A stretch of 64,000 nucleotides of DNA from Hyphomicrobiales bacterium (lineage in GTDB: Bacteria > Pseudomonadota > Alphaproteobacteria > Rhizobiales > Rhizobiaceae): NCBI GenBank assembly GCA_900470965.1, contig UCCS01000017.1, positions 107,718 to 171,717 on the forward strand. Direction: 5' to 3'. Numbering within the stretch: the first letter of the stretch is position 1; each line of letters opens with the position of its first letter. Below the pieces are notes generated by a model. That model made no database searches and was not told the origin of the DNA. It saw only the letters and a list, made by a program, of their open reading frames with translations. This document shows, piece after piece, positions 55,943 to 64,000 of the stretch. Position numbers and translations under genes: made by a program.

Positions 55943-58114
55943 CTATTCGACGGCCTGCTGTTCCGGCAGGCCGATATCCTCCCGAAAATGATCGTTCCTG
56001 GCCGATATCCGCTCGTAGAATTCCGTGAGGCCGGCCAGAACTTGTACCCCAGCGAGTTTTGCCGCACCGATCAGCTTGCGGCTGTTCCTCGAACGCTCGC
56101 GCAAGGCGCCCATTACCTCCTCATGGACGAGATGCAGGGCGCCGAATTCCGGCGAGGCAGCGATCTTCTCATCGCCGACCACGGCAAAAATCTGCGTTCG
56201 GCTGCTCTTTCCTTTGAGCGGAATGGCTCCTGCCTCCAAGAGCGCCGCCCCGCTTTGCGCCCGTGCAGTGGTGTCGGAGATCAGGATATCGAAGCCGACG
56301 TCCTTGCAGCAGGATTCGATGCGCGCCGCGACATTCACCGCGTCGCCCACCGCCGAATAGTTGAAGCGTGTTTTCGCGCCCATGTTGCCGACACAGGCGA
56401 GACCGGTATGGATGCCGATGCCGATTCTCACCTGCTGAGCGCTGCCGAAACCGAAGGCGTCATGAGCATTGAGCTCAGCTAGGGTCTCCCGCATGGCGAG
56501 CGCCGCCCGCAGCGCCTTTGCCGCATGATCCGAAACATCGACCGGCGCATTCCAGAATGCCATGATGGAATCGCCGATGAATTTGTCGAGCGTTCCCTCG
56601 TTCCCGACAACATGACGGCTCAGAGCATCGAGCAGCGTATTGAGAAACTGGACGACGGCGGTCGGAGTCAGCCTTTCACTGATCTCGGTGAAATTGCGCA
56701 CATCGACGAACATCATGGTCAGTTCGCGCTCGTCCCCGCCGAGCTTCAGCGCATCGGGCGTATGCTCGATCCTGTGGAGCAGCGAAGGCGAGAGGTAATG
56801 GCCGAAGGCGCGCCGCACCTCCCGCCGCTCCCTGTCGATGACGAGGATGCGGAACGATGTTGCCGCGAAATGCGTGATGGAGCCGCTGATAATAGGCGCC
56901 AGCGGATCGAACAGCAGACCGGCATAAAGAAAGCACAGCCACGAAGCGGCAAGCGCCATCGCGGTGATCGCCAGGCCACAGACCAGCGCCACGGCCGGAC
57001 TGACGAAGGTCGTTATGATGACGAGCAGGAAACCAACTACGGCGATAGACAGGATCTCCAGCCCGTCGGCCCAGTCCGGCCGTGACAAGTAGCGGCCCGA
57101 AAGGATCTGCTCGACAGTCTGTGCCTGCAGCGAAACACCCGGCACATTTTCTCCGAGAGCGGTGGCGCGAATGTCCTGCAGCCCGACAGCCGAGGTGCCG
57201 ATGAAGATGATGCTGCCTTCGACTTGGGCAGCGACATCAGGGGCCACGCCACCGGCAGCAAGGACCTTTCCGGCCGAGATATAGCGCTCTGCCCGGTTCG
57301 GCGTCACATAAAGCCAGATCTCTCCGGCAGCCGTCAGCGGAACGATGAAATCGCCGATCTTCGCAGAGGTGATGATCCCTGCCCGGTCGGGTGCGCCGGC
57401 CAGCACATAGGTCGAGGCACCCTGCGCGACCCGCAACGCTTCGATCGCAAGATTGGGATAAAACTGCTCTCCGTCGCCAAGGAATAGCGGCACTGCGCGG
57501 ACCACCGATGACGAGCTGCCGGGATTGAGACTGACATGGCCTAGCCCTGCGGCATTCGCCTCCAGCCCCGGCCGGAGCGGCGTCGAAGCGCCAAGATGCG
57601 GAGGTGCCGACAGCGGACTTTCGCCAGTAAAGGCAAAGCCGGCTTTTACCGGCGGCTTGTAATTGCCTTCGTTGGAAAGCCCGAAGCCGAGAACCACAGG
57701 CTTTCCCTCGATCGACTGCGCGAATATCTCGTCATTGTCGGGCAATCGCGCCGCAAGCGATGGATCGACGCCCTCCACCTCCTGGATGACATTACGCGGC
57801 GACATCCGGTCGGGCTCGGCAAAGATGACGTCGAAGGCGATGGCCGCCGCTCCCATATCCGAGAGACGCTGGACCAGCATTGCCAGCCTGTCGCGGGGCC
57901 AAGGCCACTGGCCGAACTCCCGCAGGGAAGCCTCGTCGATATCGACGACTCTGACGGGCATGGCCTCAAAGCTGCGCGGCACAAGGCGCTGATATTCGTC
58001 GAAGGTAACGTCGCGGACCTGCCTGAGCACCGGCGGATCGCTTGCTCGGAACATCGTGAGTGCAGCCACGATGACGAGGCCGATCAGGACACCGATCTGC
58101 TGCAAACGCGTCAT
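55943..58114 (-). CDS. CHASE2-domain adenylate/guanylate cyclase
   Basis: 723 residues. TM1 about 5-22, periplasmic CHASE2 domain about 30-320 (PVRVVDIDEASLREFGQWPWPRDRLA near 53), three membrane segments about 335-410, then a class III nucleotide cyclase domain about 455-640. Metal Asp residues lie in MMFVDVRNF and KFIGDSIMAF, the substrate Lys in TLDKFIG, and Asp plus Asn/Arg in SAVGDAVNVAARI. The full catalytic set is intact and points to cAMP. It is convergent with the FecR protein gene (5-bp gap) and divergent from the haem-domain cyclase. It should convert an extracytoplasmic signal into cAMP. Confidence 0.93.
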   Translation of the reverse strand: MTRLQQIGVLIGLVIVAALTMFRASDPPVLRQVRDVTFDEYQRLVPRSFEAMPVRVVDIDEASLREFGQWPWPRDRLAMLVQRLSDMGAAAIAFDVIFAEPDRMSPRNVIQEVEGVDPSLAARLPDNDEIFAQSIEGKPVVLGFGLSNEGNYKPPVKAGFAFTGESPLSAPPHLGASTPLRPGLEANAAGLGHVSLNPGSSSSVVRAVPLFLGDGEQFYPNLAIEALRVAQGASTYVLAGAPDRAGIITSAKIGDFIVPLTAAGEIWLYVTPNRAERYISAGKVLAAGGVAPDVAAQVEGSIIFIGTSAVGLQDIRATALGENVPGVSLQAQTVEQILSGRYLSRPDWADGLEILSIAVVGFLLVIITTFVSPAVALVCGLAITAMALAASWLCFLYAGLLFDPLAPIISGSITHFAATSFRILVIDRERREVRRAFGHYLSPSLLHRIEHTPDALKLGGDERELTMMFVDVRNFTEISERLTPTAVVQFLNTLLDALSRHVVGNEGTLDKFIGDSIMAFWNAPVDVSDHAAKALRAALAMRETLAELNAHDAFGFGSAQQVRIGIGIHTGLACVGNMGAKTRFNYSAVGDAVNVAARIESCCKDVGFDILISDTTARAQSGAALLEAGAIPLKGKSSRTQIFAVVGDEKIAASPEFGALHLVHEEVMGALRERSRNSRKLIGAAKLAGVQVLAGLTEFYERISARNDHFREDIGLPEQQAVE

Positions 58115-58414
58115 GCTTCCGTCGAAGTCCCTTACAAGCGCACCAAAGCTTTCCTGTCCGCCGGCAAGCTACGCCTGTTTGACGCCAAAGACTATTCGTT
58201 CATGCTCAGAAGCTGAAAAACCGTGTGAAATATGGCTGTCGGTTCCGCCCAAGCATTTTCGCTCCGGTGTAACAGCAACACAGTAAGCAATTACTTCCAG
58301 ATTTGGCCAACCGTTGCGGCCAGACTTTCCAGCTTCGGCCTTGCCGCGCATGCGACGAAATGTTTTTCTCCTTCAGGGGATTTAACAATTCGATCATTGT
58401 CGAAGGGATGAGCC

Positions 58415-60043
58415 ATGGCAGATCCGCAAGGAGAGACCACGGCAAGAACTGCGGAAAACTCGGCCTCTGCCGCCCGCAGAAGCGGCTATTGGCTGATCGC
58501 CGTCGTGCTGGCGATGCTGGCCGGGCTGCCGCTCGCCGTCTGGCTTGATATCAGCGACCTCTCCGAAAGTGCGCTGCGCCGGCAGGCGCGGGACATGAGT
58601 TCGCTCGTCACCAGCATACGCTCCTATTATTCAGCGAATGTCGTCGGCAGAGTGCTCGCCGCCCATCAGGCGGGCGATGTCAGCGGCACGGTCGTCTCAC
58701 ACAACTATGCCAATATTCCAGGCGCCATTCCGCTACCCGCCACGCTTTCACTGGAACTCGGCGACGTCATCAAGGAGCAGCAGGCCAACATCACCTACCG
58801 CTTCCTCTCCGACCTGCCCTTCAAGAATCGCGCGCCTCACGATCTCGACAATTTCGAAACGGCCTCACTCGCATCCTTGCGCGCCAATTCCAGCCAAACA
58901 CTGACCGACCTCACCCGCGTCGGATTTACCGATACGCTGCGGCTTATCACGCCTGTGATCATGGGCCAGGCTTGCGTCGCCTGTCACAACACTCATCCTG
59001 AAAGCCCGAAGAGGGATTGGAAGGTAGGCGATGTGCGCGGCATTCAGGAAGTCATCATCCGCCAGCCCTATGCGAGCAACGTTCTCGCCTTCAAATATCT
59101 GCTCTGCTATTTCTTCTTCGTCGCCATCATCGGCATCAGCTTCATTGTTCTGCAGCGCCAGCAGACACGCGTCATACACAGTGCCAACCGCGATCTTGAA
59201 GCAGCTAACGAATTCCTCGCCAGCGTTTCCCTGAAGATTTCCCGCTATCTCTCACCGCAGATCTACAAGAGCATCTTCAGCGGCCAGAAGGATGTGGTCG
59301 TCCATACCGAGCGAAAGCGCCTGACGATCTTCTTCTCCGACATCAAGGATTTCACCGCCACGACCGAGCGTCTGCAGCCGGAAGCGCTGACGGAAATGCT
59401 GAATGAATATCTGACCGAAATGTCCACGATCGCGCTCAAACATGGCGGCACGGTAGACAAGTTCATTGGCGATGCCATGCTGGTCTTCTTCGGCGATCCG
59501 GAAACCAAGGGAGCCGAAGAAGATGCCAAGGCTTGCCTGCGCATGGCAGTCGACATGCAACGCCGGCTCGGCGAACTGAAGGAGAGATGGCGCCGGAACG
59601 GCACGGAAGAGCCCTTCGTGGTGCGCATGGGAATCAATAGCGGCTATTGCAACGTCGGCAATTTCGGCAGCAGTGACCGCATGGACTATACGATCATCGG
59701 TGCCGAAGCGAACCTCGCCGCACGCCTGCAATCGATCGCCCAGGGCGGGGAGATCGTCATCAGCTACGAAACCTATGCGCTGGTGAAAGATATTGTTGAT
59801 GCCCATCCTTTGCCGCCGATCACCATGAAGGGTATCCAGCGGGAGATCGTACCCTACGCCGTGGACGGGCTGATGCTCGGCGCCGATCACAAGAGCCGCA
59901 TTCTCAGCGAACATCTGGCCGGACTGGACCTGCATCTGGACACGGCTCGGCTTGAGCCGGCGGATCGCTCCCGTGTTATCGCCGCGCTGAAAGAAGCGAT
60001 CGCAGCTCTGGACGAAACGAAACCCGAGAAGCCACGCTCCTAG
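58415..60043 (+). CDS. Nucleotide cyclase with periplasmic DUF3365 c-type haem domain
   Basis: 542 residues. TM1 about 25-43; periplasmic DUF3365 (Tll0287-like) domain about 45-215 with a CxxCH haem motif (Cys187, Cys190, His191 in GQACVACHNTHPESPK); TM2 about 225-247; linker; class III cyclase domain about 300-485. Metal Asp309 is in FFSDIKDF and the second Asp in KFIGDAMLVFF; Asn/Arg are in NLAARLQ. The usual Asp before VN is Ala (IIGAEANLAARL), so adenine versus guanine preference is uncertain. A haem on the outside could sense redox state, oxygen or NO. Divergent from the CHASE2 cyclase across 300 bp. Confidence 0.9.
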   Translation: MADPQGETTARTAENSASAARRSGYWLIAVVLAMLAGLPLAVWLDISDLSESALRRQARDMSSLVTSIRSYYSANVVGRVLAAHQAGDVSGTVVSHNYANIPGAIPLPATLSLELGDVIKEQQANITYRFLSDLPFKNRAPHDLDNFETASLASLRANSSQTLTDLTRVGFTDTLRLITPVIMGQACVACHNTHPESPKRDWKVGDVRGIQEVIIRQPYASNVLAFKYLLCYFFFVAIIGISFIVLQRQQTRVIHSANRDLEAANEFLASVSLKISRYLSPQIYKSIFSGQKDVVVHTERKRLTIFFSDIKDFTATTERLQPEALTEMLNEYLTEMSTIALKHGGTVDKFIGDAMLVFFGDPETKGAEEDAKACLRMAVDMQRRLGELKERWRRNGTEEPFVVRMGINSGYCNVGNFGSSDRMDYTIIGAEANLAARLQSIAQGGEIVISYETYALVKDIVDAHPLPPITMKGIQREIVPYAVDGLMLGADHKSRILSEHLAGLDLHLDTARLEPADRSRVIAALKEAIAALDETKPEKPRS

Positions 60044-60222
60044 CTCCGTAGAGGCATGGGCGGGATTTTTCCAACCGATCGCATATCCCGTCTGGACTTC
60101 ATTCCGTCGATCTGATATTTCGCAACACCAATCGCAAGGCCGCGGCCGCGCGAACGTTATTTTTTTGCCCCAGGCGCTGCGCCGCCTTTCGGCATTAACC
60201 AAACCAAAGGAACGTGATTCTC

Positions 60223-60438
60223 GTGCAGGTACTTGTCCGCGATAACAATGTTGACCAGGCTCTCCGCGCTCTCAAGAAGAAGATGCAGCGCGAAGGTATT
60301 TTTCGCGAAATGAAGATGCGCGACTACTACGAAAAGCCGTCGCAGAAGCGTGCTCGCGAGAAGGCCGAGGCTGTTCGTCGTGTTCGCAAGCTGGCCCGCA
60401 AGCGCGCTCAGCGCGAAGGTCTGGTTGCAGCACGCTGA
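60223..60438 (+). CDS. rpsU: Ribosomal protein S21
   Basis: 71 residues from GTG 60223 ([18 protein letters not shown]), chosen because rhizobial S21 begins there and AAAGGA lies 11 bases upstream; a GTG at 60214 would add three residues but leaves too little spacing. The basic C-terminus [12 protein letters not shown] is typical. S21 helps 30S initiation on mRNAs. It has its own upstream region (179 bp after the cyclase gene) and a terminator after it. Some rhizobia carry more than one S21 paralogue. Confidence 0.96.
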   Translation: MQVLVRDNNVDQALRALKKKMQREGIFREMKMRDYYEKPSQKRAREKAEAVRRVRKLARKRAQREGLVAAR

Positions 60439-60479
60439 GGCGGTGCCGTCGTTTTTTCGACGTTTTCAGGTGCATGTGT

Positions 60480-60512
60480 GGCGGGGGCGATCAGTGTCGC
60501 CGCCGCCTTTTT
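60480..60512 (+). terminator. Terminator of rpsU
   Basis: GGCGGGGGCGA (60480-60490) pairs with TCGCCGCCGCC (60497-60507), followed by TTTTT. A smaller CGTCG-TTTTTT-CGACG hairpin precedes it near 60446. Confidence 0.83.
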
Positions 60513-60579
60513 AATTTTTTGCCGCTGAAGATTGCATATCCGCTTGTCCGGATATGATGCATGGGGAAAGCGAGCCCGA

Positions 60580-61446
60580 ATGGCTGTAATAACCTTCAAT
60601 CCGTCCCGCTCTTTGCGTTCGCAGAAATCGGTCATGCTTGTCTCGCTGGCGCTCGCCGCCGCGCTCGGCCTTGCCGGTTGTGAAACGACCAACACCTCGG
60701 ATGCCGTGATCCGCATCGACAAGGCACAGGGCTCGCAGGAAAACATCGCTTCGCTGACCGGCGTCATCAACGCCAATCCGCGCGATCCGGAAGGCTATAA
60801 CGTTCGCGGCTCAGCCTATGGCCGCGCCGGCGAATTCCGCAAGGCGCTCGACGACTTCAACACCGCGCTGCAGATCAACCCGCGCTTCTTCCAGGCCTAT
60901 GCCAACCGCGCGCTGGTCTACCGCAACATGGGTCAGCAGCCGCAGGCAATCGCCGATTACAACGCCGCCCTGCAGATCAATCCGAGCTATGACGTCGCCT
61001 ATATCGGTCGCGGCAATGTCTATCGCATGGCCGGCCAGGACGATCAGGCCTTCAACGATTTCTCAAAAGCGATTCAGCTCGGCACGACCGATGGTCGCGC
61101 CTATCACAATCGCGGCCTGATCTATCAGAAGCGTAATCAGCAGGATAAGGCGATCGACGACTTCTCCAAGGCGATCTCGCTGTCGCCGAACTCGCCCGAG
61201 CCCTATAATGGCCGCGGCATTTCCTATATCGCGCTGAACGACAACGACAACGCATTCGCCGACTTCAACCACGCGATCGAGCTCAACGGCAACCTCGCCG
61301 AATCCTGGGCAAACCAGGCTCTCGTCTACGAGCGCCGCGGCGAGAAGGACAAGGCCATCCGCTCCTACCGCCACGCTGTTGGCCTCGATCCGAAATACCA
61401 GCCGGCCCGGGACGGACTTGCCCGCGTCGGCGGCACCACCGGCTGA
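60580..61446 (+). CDS. TPR-repeat lipoprotein (NlpI-like)
   Basis: 288 residues from ATG 60580 (GGGGAAAG upstream); codons back to 60532 are not a plausible start. Lipoprotein signal ending LGLAGC (Cys34 lipidated), then about six tetratricopeptide repeats (about 60-280), each with the A-[YF]-x-N/R-[RG]-G core and D-[FY] spacing. Known TPR lipoproteins of this type act as envelope adaptors; NlpI-like proteins recruit proteases or cell-wall hydrolases. The partner here is unknown. The DadA-like oxidase gene follows after 25 bp and may be co-transcribed. Confidence 0.88.
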   Translation: MAVITFNPSRSLRSQKSVMLVSLALAAALGLAGCETTNTSDAVIRIDKAQGSQENIASLTGVINANPRDPEGYNVRGSAYGRAGEFRKALDDFNTALQINPRFFQAYANRALVYRNMGQQPQAIADYNAALQINPSYDVAYIGRGNVYRMAGQDDQAFNDFSKAIQLGTTDGRAYHNRGLIYQKRNQQDKAIDDFSKAISLSPNSPEPYNGRGISYIALNDNDNAFADFNHAIELNGNLAESWANQALVYERRGEKDKAIRSYRHAVGLDPKYQPARDGLARVGGTTG

Positions 61447-61471
61447 CGGATAACGGGAAGAGGTGACGACG

Positions 61472-62545
61472 ATGACAGCGAAACCGCATGTGATTGTCGT
61501 CGGCGCCGGCATTATCGGCGCCTCGATTGCCTGGCATCTCACACACAAGGGTGCAGCAGTCACCGTCGTTGGCGAAGAACTCGGCGGCGTGGCGACACCC
61601 TGCTCTTTTGCCTGGATCAATGCGAGCTGGGGCAATCCCGAATTCTATTTCCATCTTCGCCGTCAGGCGATGGCCGAATGGAAGCGACTGGCACGGGAAC
61701 TACCCGGCCTGCCGCTCGCCTGGTGCGGCAGCCTCTGCTGGGATATGCCGGCGGCCGATCTCGAAGCCTATGCCGATGAACATGGCCGCTGGGGCTACGG
61801 TATCAGCCGGCTGAACCGGGAAGAAATCGCGCTGCTCGAGCCAGGCCTTGGCGAATATCCGGATTTCGCCCTCTATGTCGCAGAAGAAGGTGCGGTGGAG
61901 CCTGTTGCCGCCGCACGTTTGCTGCTTGCTGATGCCGAAGCACATGGCGCGACATTCGTTCATGCCACGGTCAACGGTCTGCTGCAGAGTGCCGGACGAA
62001 TCGTCGGGGTTGTCACGTCGGAAGGCGTGCTCGAAGCCGATCACGTCGTGCTGGCCGCAGGTGCAGGCGCAGTTCCGATCGCCGCCTCAGCGGGGATCAC
62101 ATTGCCGCTGTCTGCACCAGCTGGCCTGATCGTGCACTCCCGTCCTGTCTCGAAGCGGTTGAACGGCCTCGTCATGACACCGCAGTTGCATATGCGCCAG
62201 ACGGCGGAAGGCCGTATCATCGCCGGCTCGGATTTCGGTGGTGGCGATCCCGGTGAAGATCATCAGGCAAGTGCAGCGGAACTCTTCGCACGCGTAAAAG
62301 CGATGATCATAGACAATGCCGATCTGAAGCTTGATTTCTTCACGGTCGGCTATCGCCCGACACCGGCTGATGGTTTTCCCATCATCGGCAATGCTGGCCT
62401 GCCGGGTCTCTATGTCACGGTGATGCACTCCGGTGTCACGCTTGCTCCACTTGCGGGCCTACTTGCTGCCGACGAGCTTCTGTCAGGCAAGAATGACGAA
62501 AGCCTCATGCCCTTCCGGTTGCAGCGCTTCACGGACGCAAGATAG
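61472..62545 (+). CDS. FAD-dependent oxidoreductase, DAO (D-amino-acid oxidase/dehydrogenase) family
   Basis: 357 residues from ATG 61472 (GAGG eight bases upstream). N-terminal dinucleotide fold HVIVVGAGIIGASIAWHLT, with the acidic end of beta-2 replaced by VVGEEL. C-terminal YRPTPADGFPIIGNAGLPG and VMHSGVTLAPLAG close the FAD site. The family deaminates D- or N-methylated amino acids; specificity cannot be read. It lacks the DadA length (about 420 residues). The following 210 bp hold no gene. Confidence 0.87.
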   Translation: MTAKPHVIVVGAGIIGASIAWHLTHKGAAVTVVGEELGGVATPCSFAWINASWGNPEFYFHLRRQAMAEWKRLARELPGLPLAWCGSLCWDMPAADLEAYADEHGRWGYGISRLNREEIALLEPGLGEYPDFALYVAEEGAVEPVAAARLLLADAEAHGATFVHATVNGLLQSAGRIVGVVTSEGVLEADHVVLAAGAGAVPIAASAGITLPLSAPAGLIVHSRPVSKRLNGLVMTPQLHMRQTAEGRIIAGSDFGGGDPGEDHQASAAELFARVKAMIIDNADLKLDFFTVGYRPTPADGFPIIGNAGLPGLYVTVMHSGVTLAPLAGLLAADELLSGKNDESLMPFRLQRFTDAR

Positions 62546-62756
62546 TCCTTAAAAAATTGACGATTTTGCACCTGACTATTTTAGTAGGTTGCAACCAAAT
62601 GCCCCGCCCCCTAACATGATCCTGCTTTGATAGCGGGCTATTGGGCGGTACGAAATGTAAGGGGCGTTTGCGAGCGATGCGGATTCTTGCTTTCGTTAGA
62701 CTCTGCGAAACCGAGCTTCCCCAGCATCCAGTCCCGGCAGTTCGAGGGCGGTATCG

Positions 62757-64000
62757 ATGAGGTTCGCCGTACGTCTTTTTCCGAAAGCTTCCATCGGAAC
62801 ATATCTTATCGCCATGGCCGTGGCGATTGCGCTGCCGATCTTTGCCTTCGTTGCCCTTCTTCTCATGCAGCTGGAAGACAATCAGCGGTCTACGCTCAAG
62901 CGCGAAACCGCGCAGGATGCGCTCGCCCTCTCACGCACCATCGACCGCCAGCTTCAGGATATGGCAACTACGCTTCGGCTGCTGTCCTCCTCGCCGGAGC
63001 TGGAGAGCGGCGACTATGAGTCTTTCTACAATCGCACGGAAACAGCGCTGCGCGGCGATACGCTCTATGTGATCGCCGTCGACAGGGCCGGGCAGCAATT
63101 TCTGAATACTCGTCGCGCCTTCGGCACGCCGCTCGGCAAGACGACGAACATCGCGGCTTTGGAAGCCGCAATGAAGTCCGGCCGGATCGAAGCCTCCGAC
63201 GTCTTCATGGGCGCGACGAGCGGCATGTGGGTCTATAACGTCACCCTGCCGCGTGACGAGGATCCTGTCGCCGCATTGATCATCACCCAGAATGCCACCG
63301 ATCTTGCAAAGCTCGTCACGACAGAGGGCCTTGCCTCCGGCTGGTCGGCGGCGGTCATCGATCAGGGTGGTCATGTCGTGGCGAGCCGCGGCCCTGCCAA
63401 TCTGCAGCCTGGCGAACCCTTCGACCCGCGCATCCTGCCTTCGCTCGTCGCATCCAGCGGCGTTTTCGAAGACAGCGATATCCTCCCACATGCCCTGTTG
63501 GGCTATGCGCAAATTCCCGGCTGGTCCTGGAAGACTGTGGTGTGGGGGCCGATCGCCACCGCCCAGGCACCGATCCTCAGCACCTGGCGCTTCCTGTTGA
63601 TCGGCGGCCTCGTGCTGCTGCTCGTTGCCGTACTTGCCACCTATGCGGTTGCCCGGCAGGTCCGCTCGACGATCCGCGAAATAGCAGACATGGCGAACCG
63701 GCTCGGCGAAGGCCATATCGTCTCTCCCGTCGAAACCAGTGTCATCGAGGCCAACCAGGTGGCGATTGCGCTTTCCAATGCCTCTTTCGACCGTAGCCAG
63801 AGCGAAGACCGGCTGCGCTTCGTCATGCATGAGCTGGTTCATCGCACCAAGAACCTGCTGACGCTTGTTCTCGCAATGATGCGCCAGCTCTCCAAGCAGG
63901 CCGACAGCGTCGAGACATTCCGGCTGGCCGTCGCTCACCGCCTTGAAGGACTCGTGCGCTCGATCGAGCTTCTGACGGGCGAGCAATGGTCCGGCGTCTC
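62757..64000 (+). CDS. Sensor histidine kinase, HWE/HisKA_2 type, truncated by window end
   Basis: Open reading frame from ATG 62757 (MRFAVRLFPKASIGTYL, with GAGGG upstream) to the last base; at least 414 residues are visible and it continues. TM1 about 14-37; extracytoplasmic dCache-like sensor about 40-270; TM2 about 280-303; HAMP-like linker RSTIREIADMANRLGEG; then the phospho-acceptor box FVMHELVHRTKNLLTLV (His about 360), typical of HisKA_2/HWE kinases, which often feed general-stress or light responses in rhizobia. The ATP-binding domain is outside the window. Confidence 0.87.
   Translation, partial: MRFAVRLFPKASIGTYLIAMAVAIALPIFAFVALLLMQLEDNQRSTLKRETAQDALALSRTIDRQLQDMATTLRLLSSSPELESGDYESFYNRTETALRGDTLYVIAVDRAGQQFLNTRRAFGTPLGKTTNIAALEAAMKSGRIEASDVFMGATSGMWVYNVTLPRDEDPVAALIITQNATDLAKLVTTEGLASGWSAAVIDQGGHVVASRGPANLQPGEPFDPRILPSLVASSGVFEDSDILPHALLGYAQIPGWSWKTVVWGPIATAQAPILSTWRFLLIGGLVLLLVAVLATYAVARQVRSTIREIADMANRLGEGHIVSPVETSVIEANQVAIALSNASFDRSQSEDRLRFVMHELVHRTKNLLTLVLAMMRQLSKQADSVETFRLAVAHRLEGLVRSIELLTGEQWSGV

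Overview
The window looks like chromosomal DNA of a Rhizobiales alphaproteobacterium, most likely Rhizobium or a close relative. The reasons are high-GC coding DNA, a six-gene glgP-glgB-glgC-glgA-pgm-glgX cluster, a soxBDAG sarcosine oxidase operon, CpdR, rhizobial-type S21, a ROSE-type RNA thermometer and an MmgR/suhB-type small RNA. Species cannot be fixed by reading alone. I see no insertion sequence, integrase, phage gene or CRISPR array, so this is core-genome-like DNA.

Layout. 0-5.1 kb: the start of gltD and all of gltB (glutamate synthase), minus strand. 5.6-11.3 kb: low-specificity L-threonine aldolase, a LysR regulator divergent from an SBF-type symporter, an Hsp20 gene with ROSE thermometer and RpoH-like promoter, a candidate plus-strand sRNA/terminator, a hypothetical gene and a lysophospholipase-like hydrolase. 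11.4-16.1 kb: HisN-type phosphatase, mmgR sRNA, N-formylglutamate amidohydrolase, cpdR, tRNA-Val(GAC), a secreted small protein, a degenerate thermonuclease-like protein and two tiny genes. 16.2-25.4 kb: TerC/DUF475 membrane protein with a structured leader, a 56-residue protein, a chemotaxis receptor, tctCBA tripartite transporter, HxlR regulator and a methyltransferase.

25.4-37.5 kb: an orphan periplasmic binding protein and a GNAT gene divergent from a TctD/TctE-like two-component pair; then three overlapping genes encoding transglutaminase-DUF2126, circularly permuted ATP-grasp/alpha-E, and a second transglutaminase, a conserved but uncharacterised amide-bond-chemistry system; then a TadG-like vWA protein. 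37.7-48.8 kb: the glycogen operon, with synthesis (pgm, glgC, glgA, glgB) and breakdown (glgP, glgX) enzymes co-transcribed. 48.9-54.5 kb: a MaoC hydratase and the minus-strand sarcosine oxidase operon. 54.7-60 kb: a signalling cluster made of a secreted FecR-domain protein, a CHASE2 nucleotide cyclase, and a divergent cyclase with a periplasmic CxxCH (c-type haem) DUF3365 domain. 60.2-64 kb: rpsU, a TPR lipoprotein, a DadA-like FAD oxidoreductase and a sensor kinase of the HWE/HisKA_2 type that runs off the window.

The most interesting under-described pieces are the transglutaminase/ATP-grasp/alpha-E operon (29.5-36.2 kb), the pair of divergent sensory cyclases with the FecR protein (54.7-60 kb), the binding-protein/two-component unit (25.5-29.4 kb), and the non-coding elements (mmgR, ROSE, the 9.5 kb hairpin-terminator and the TerC leader).
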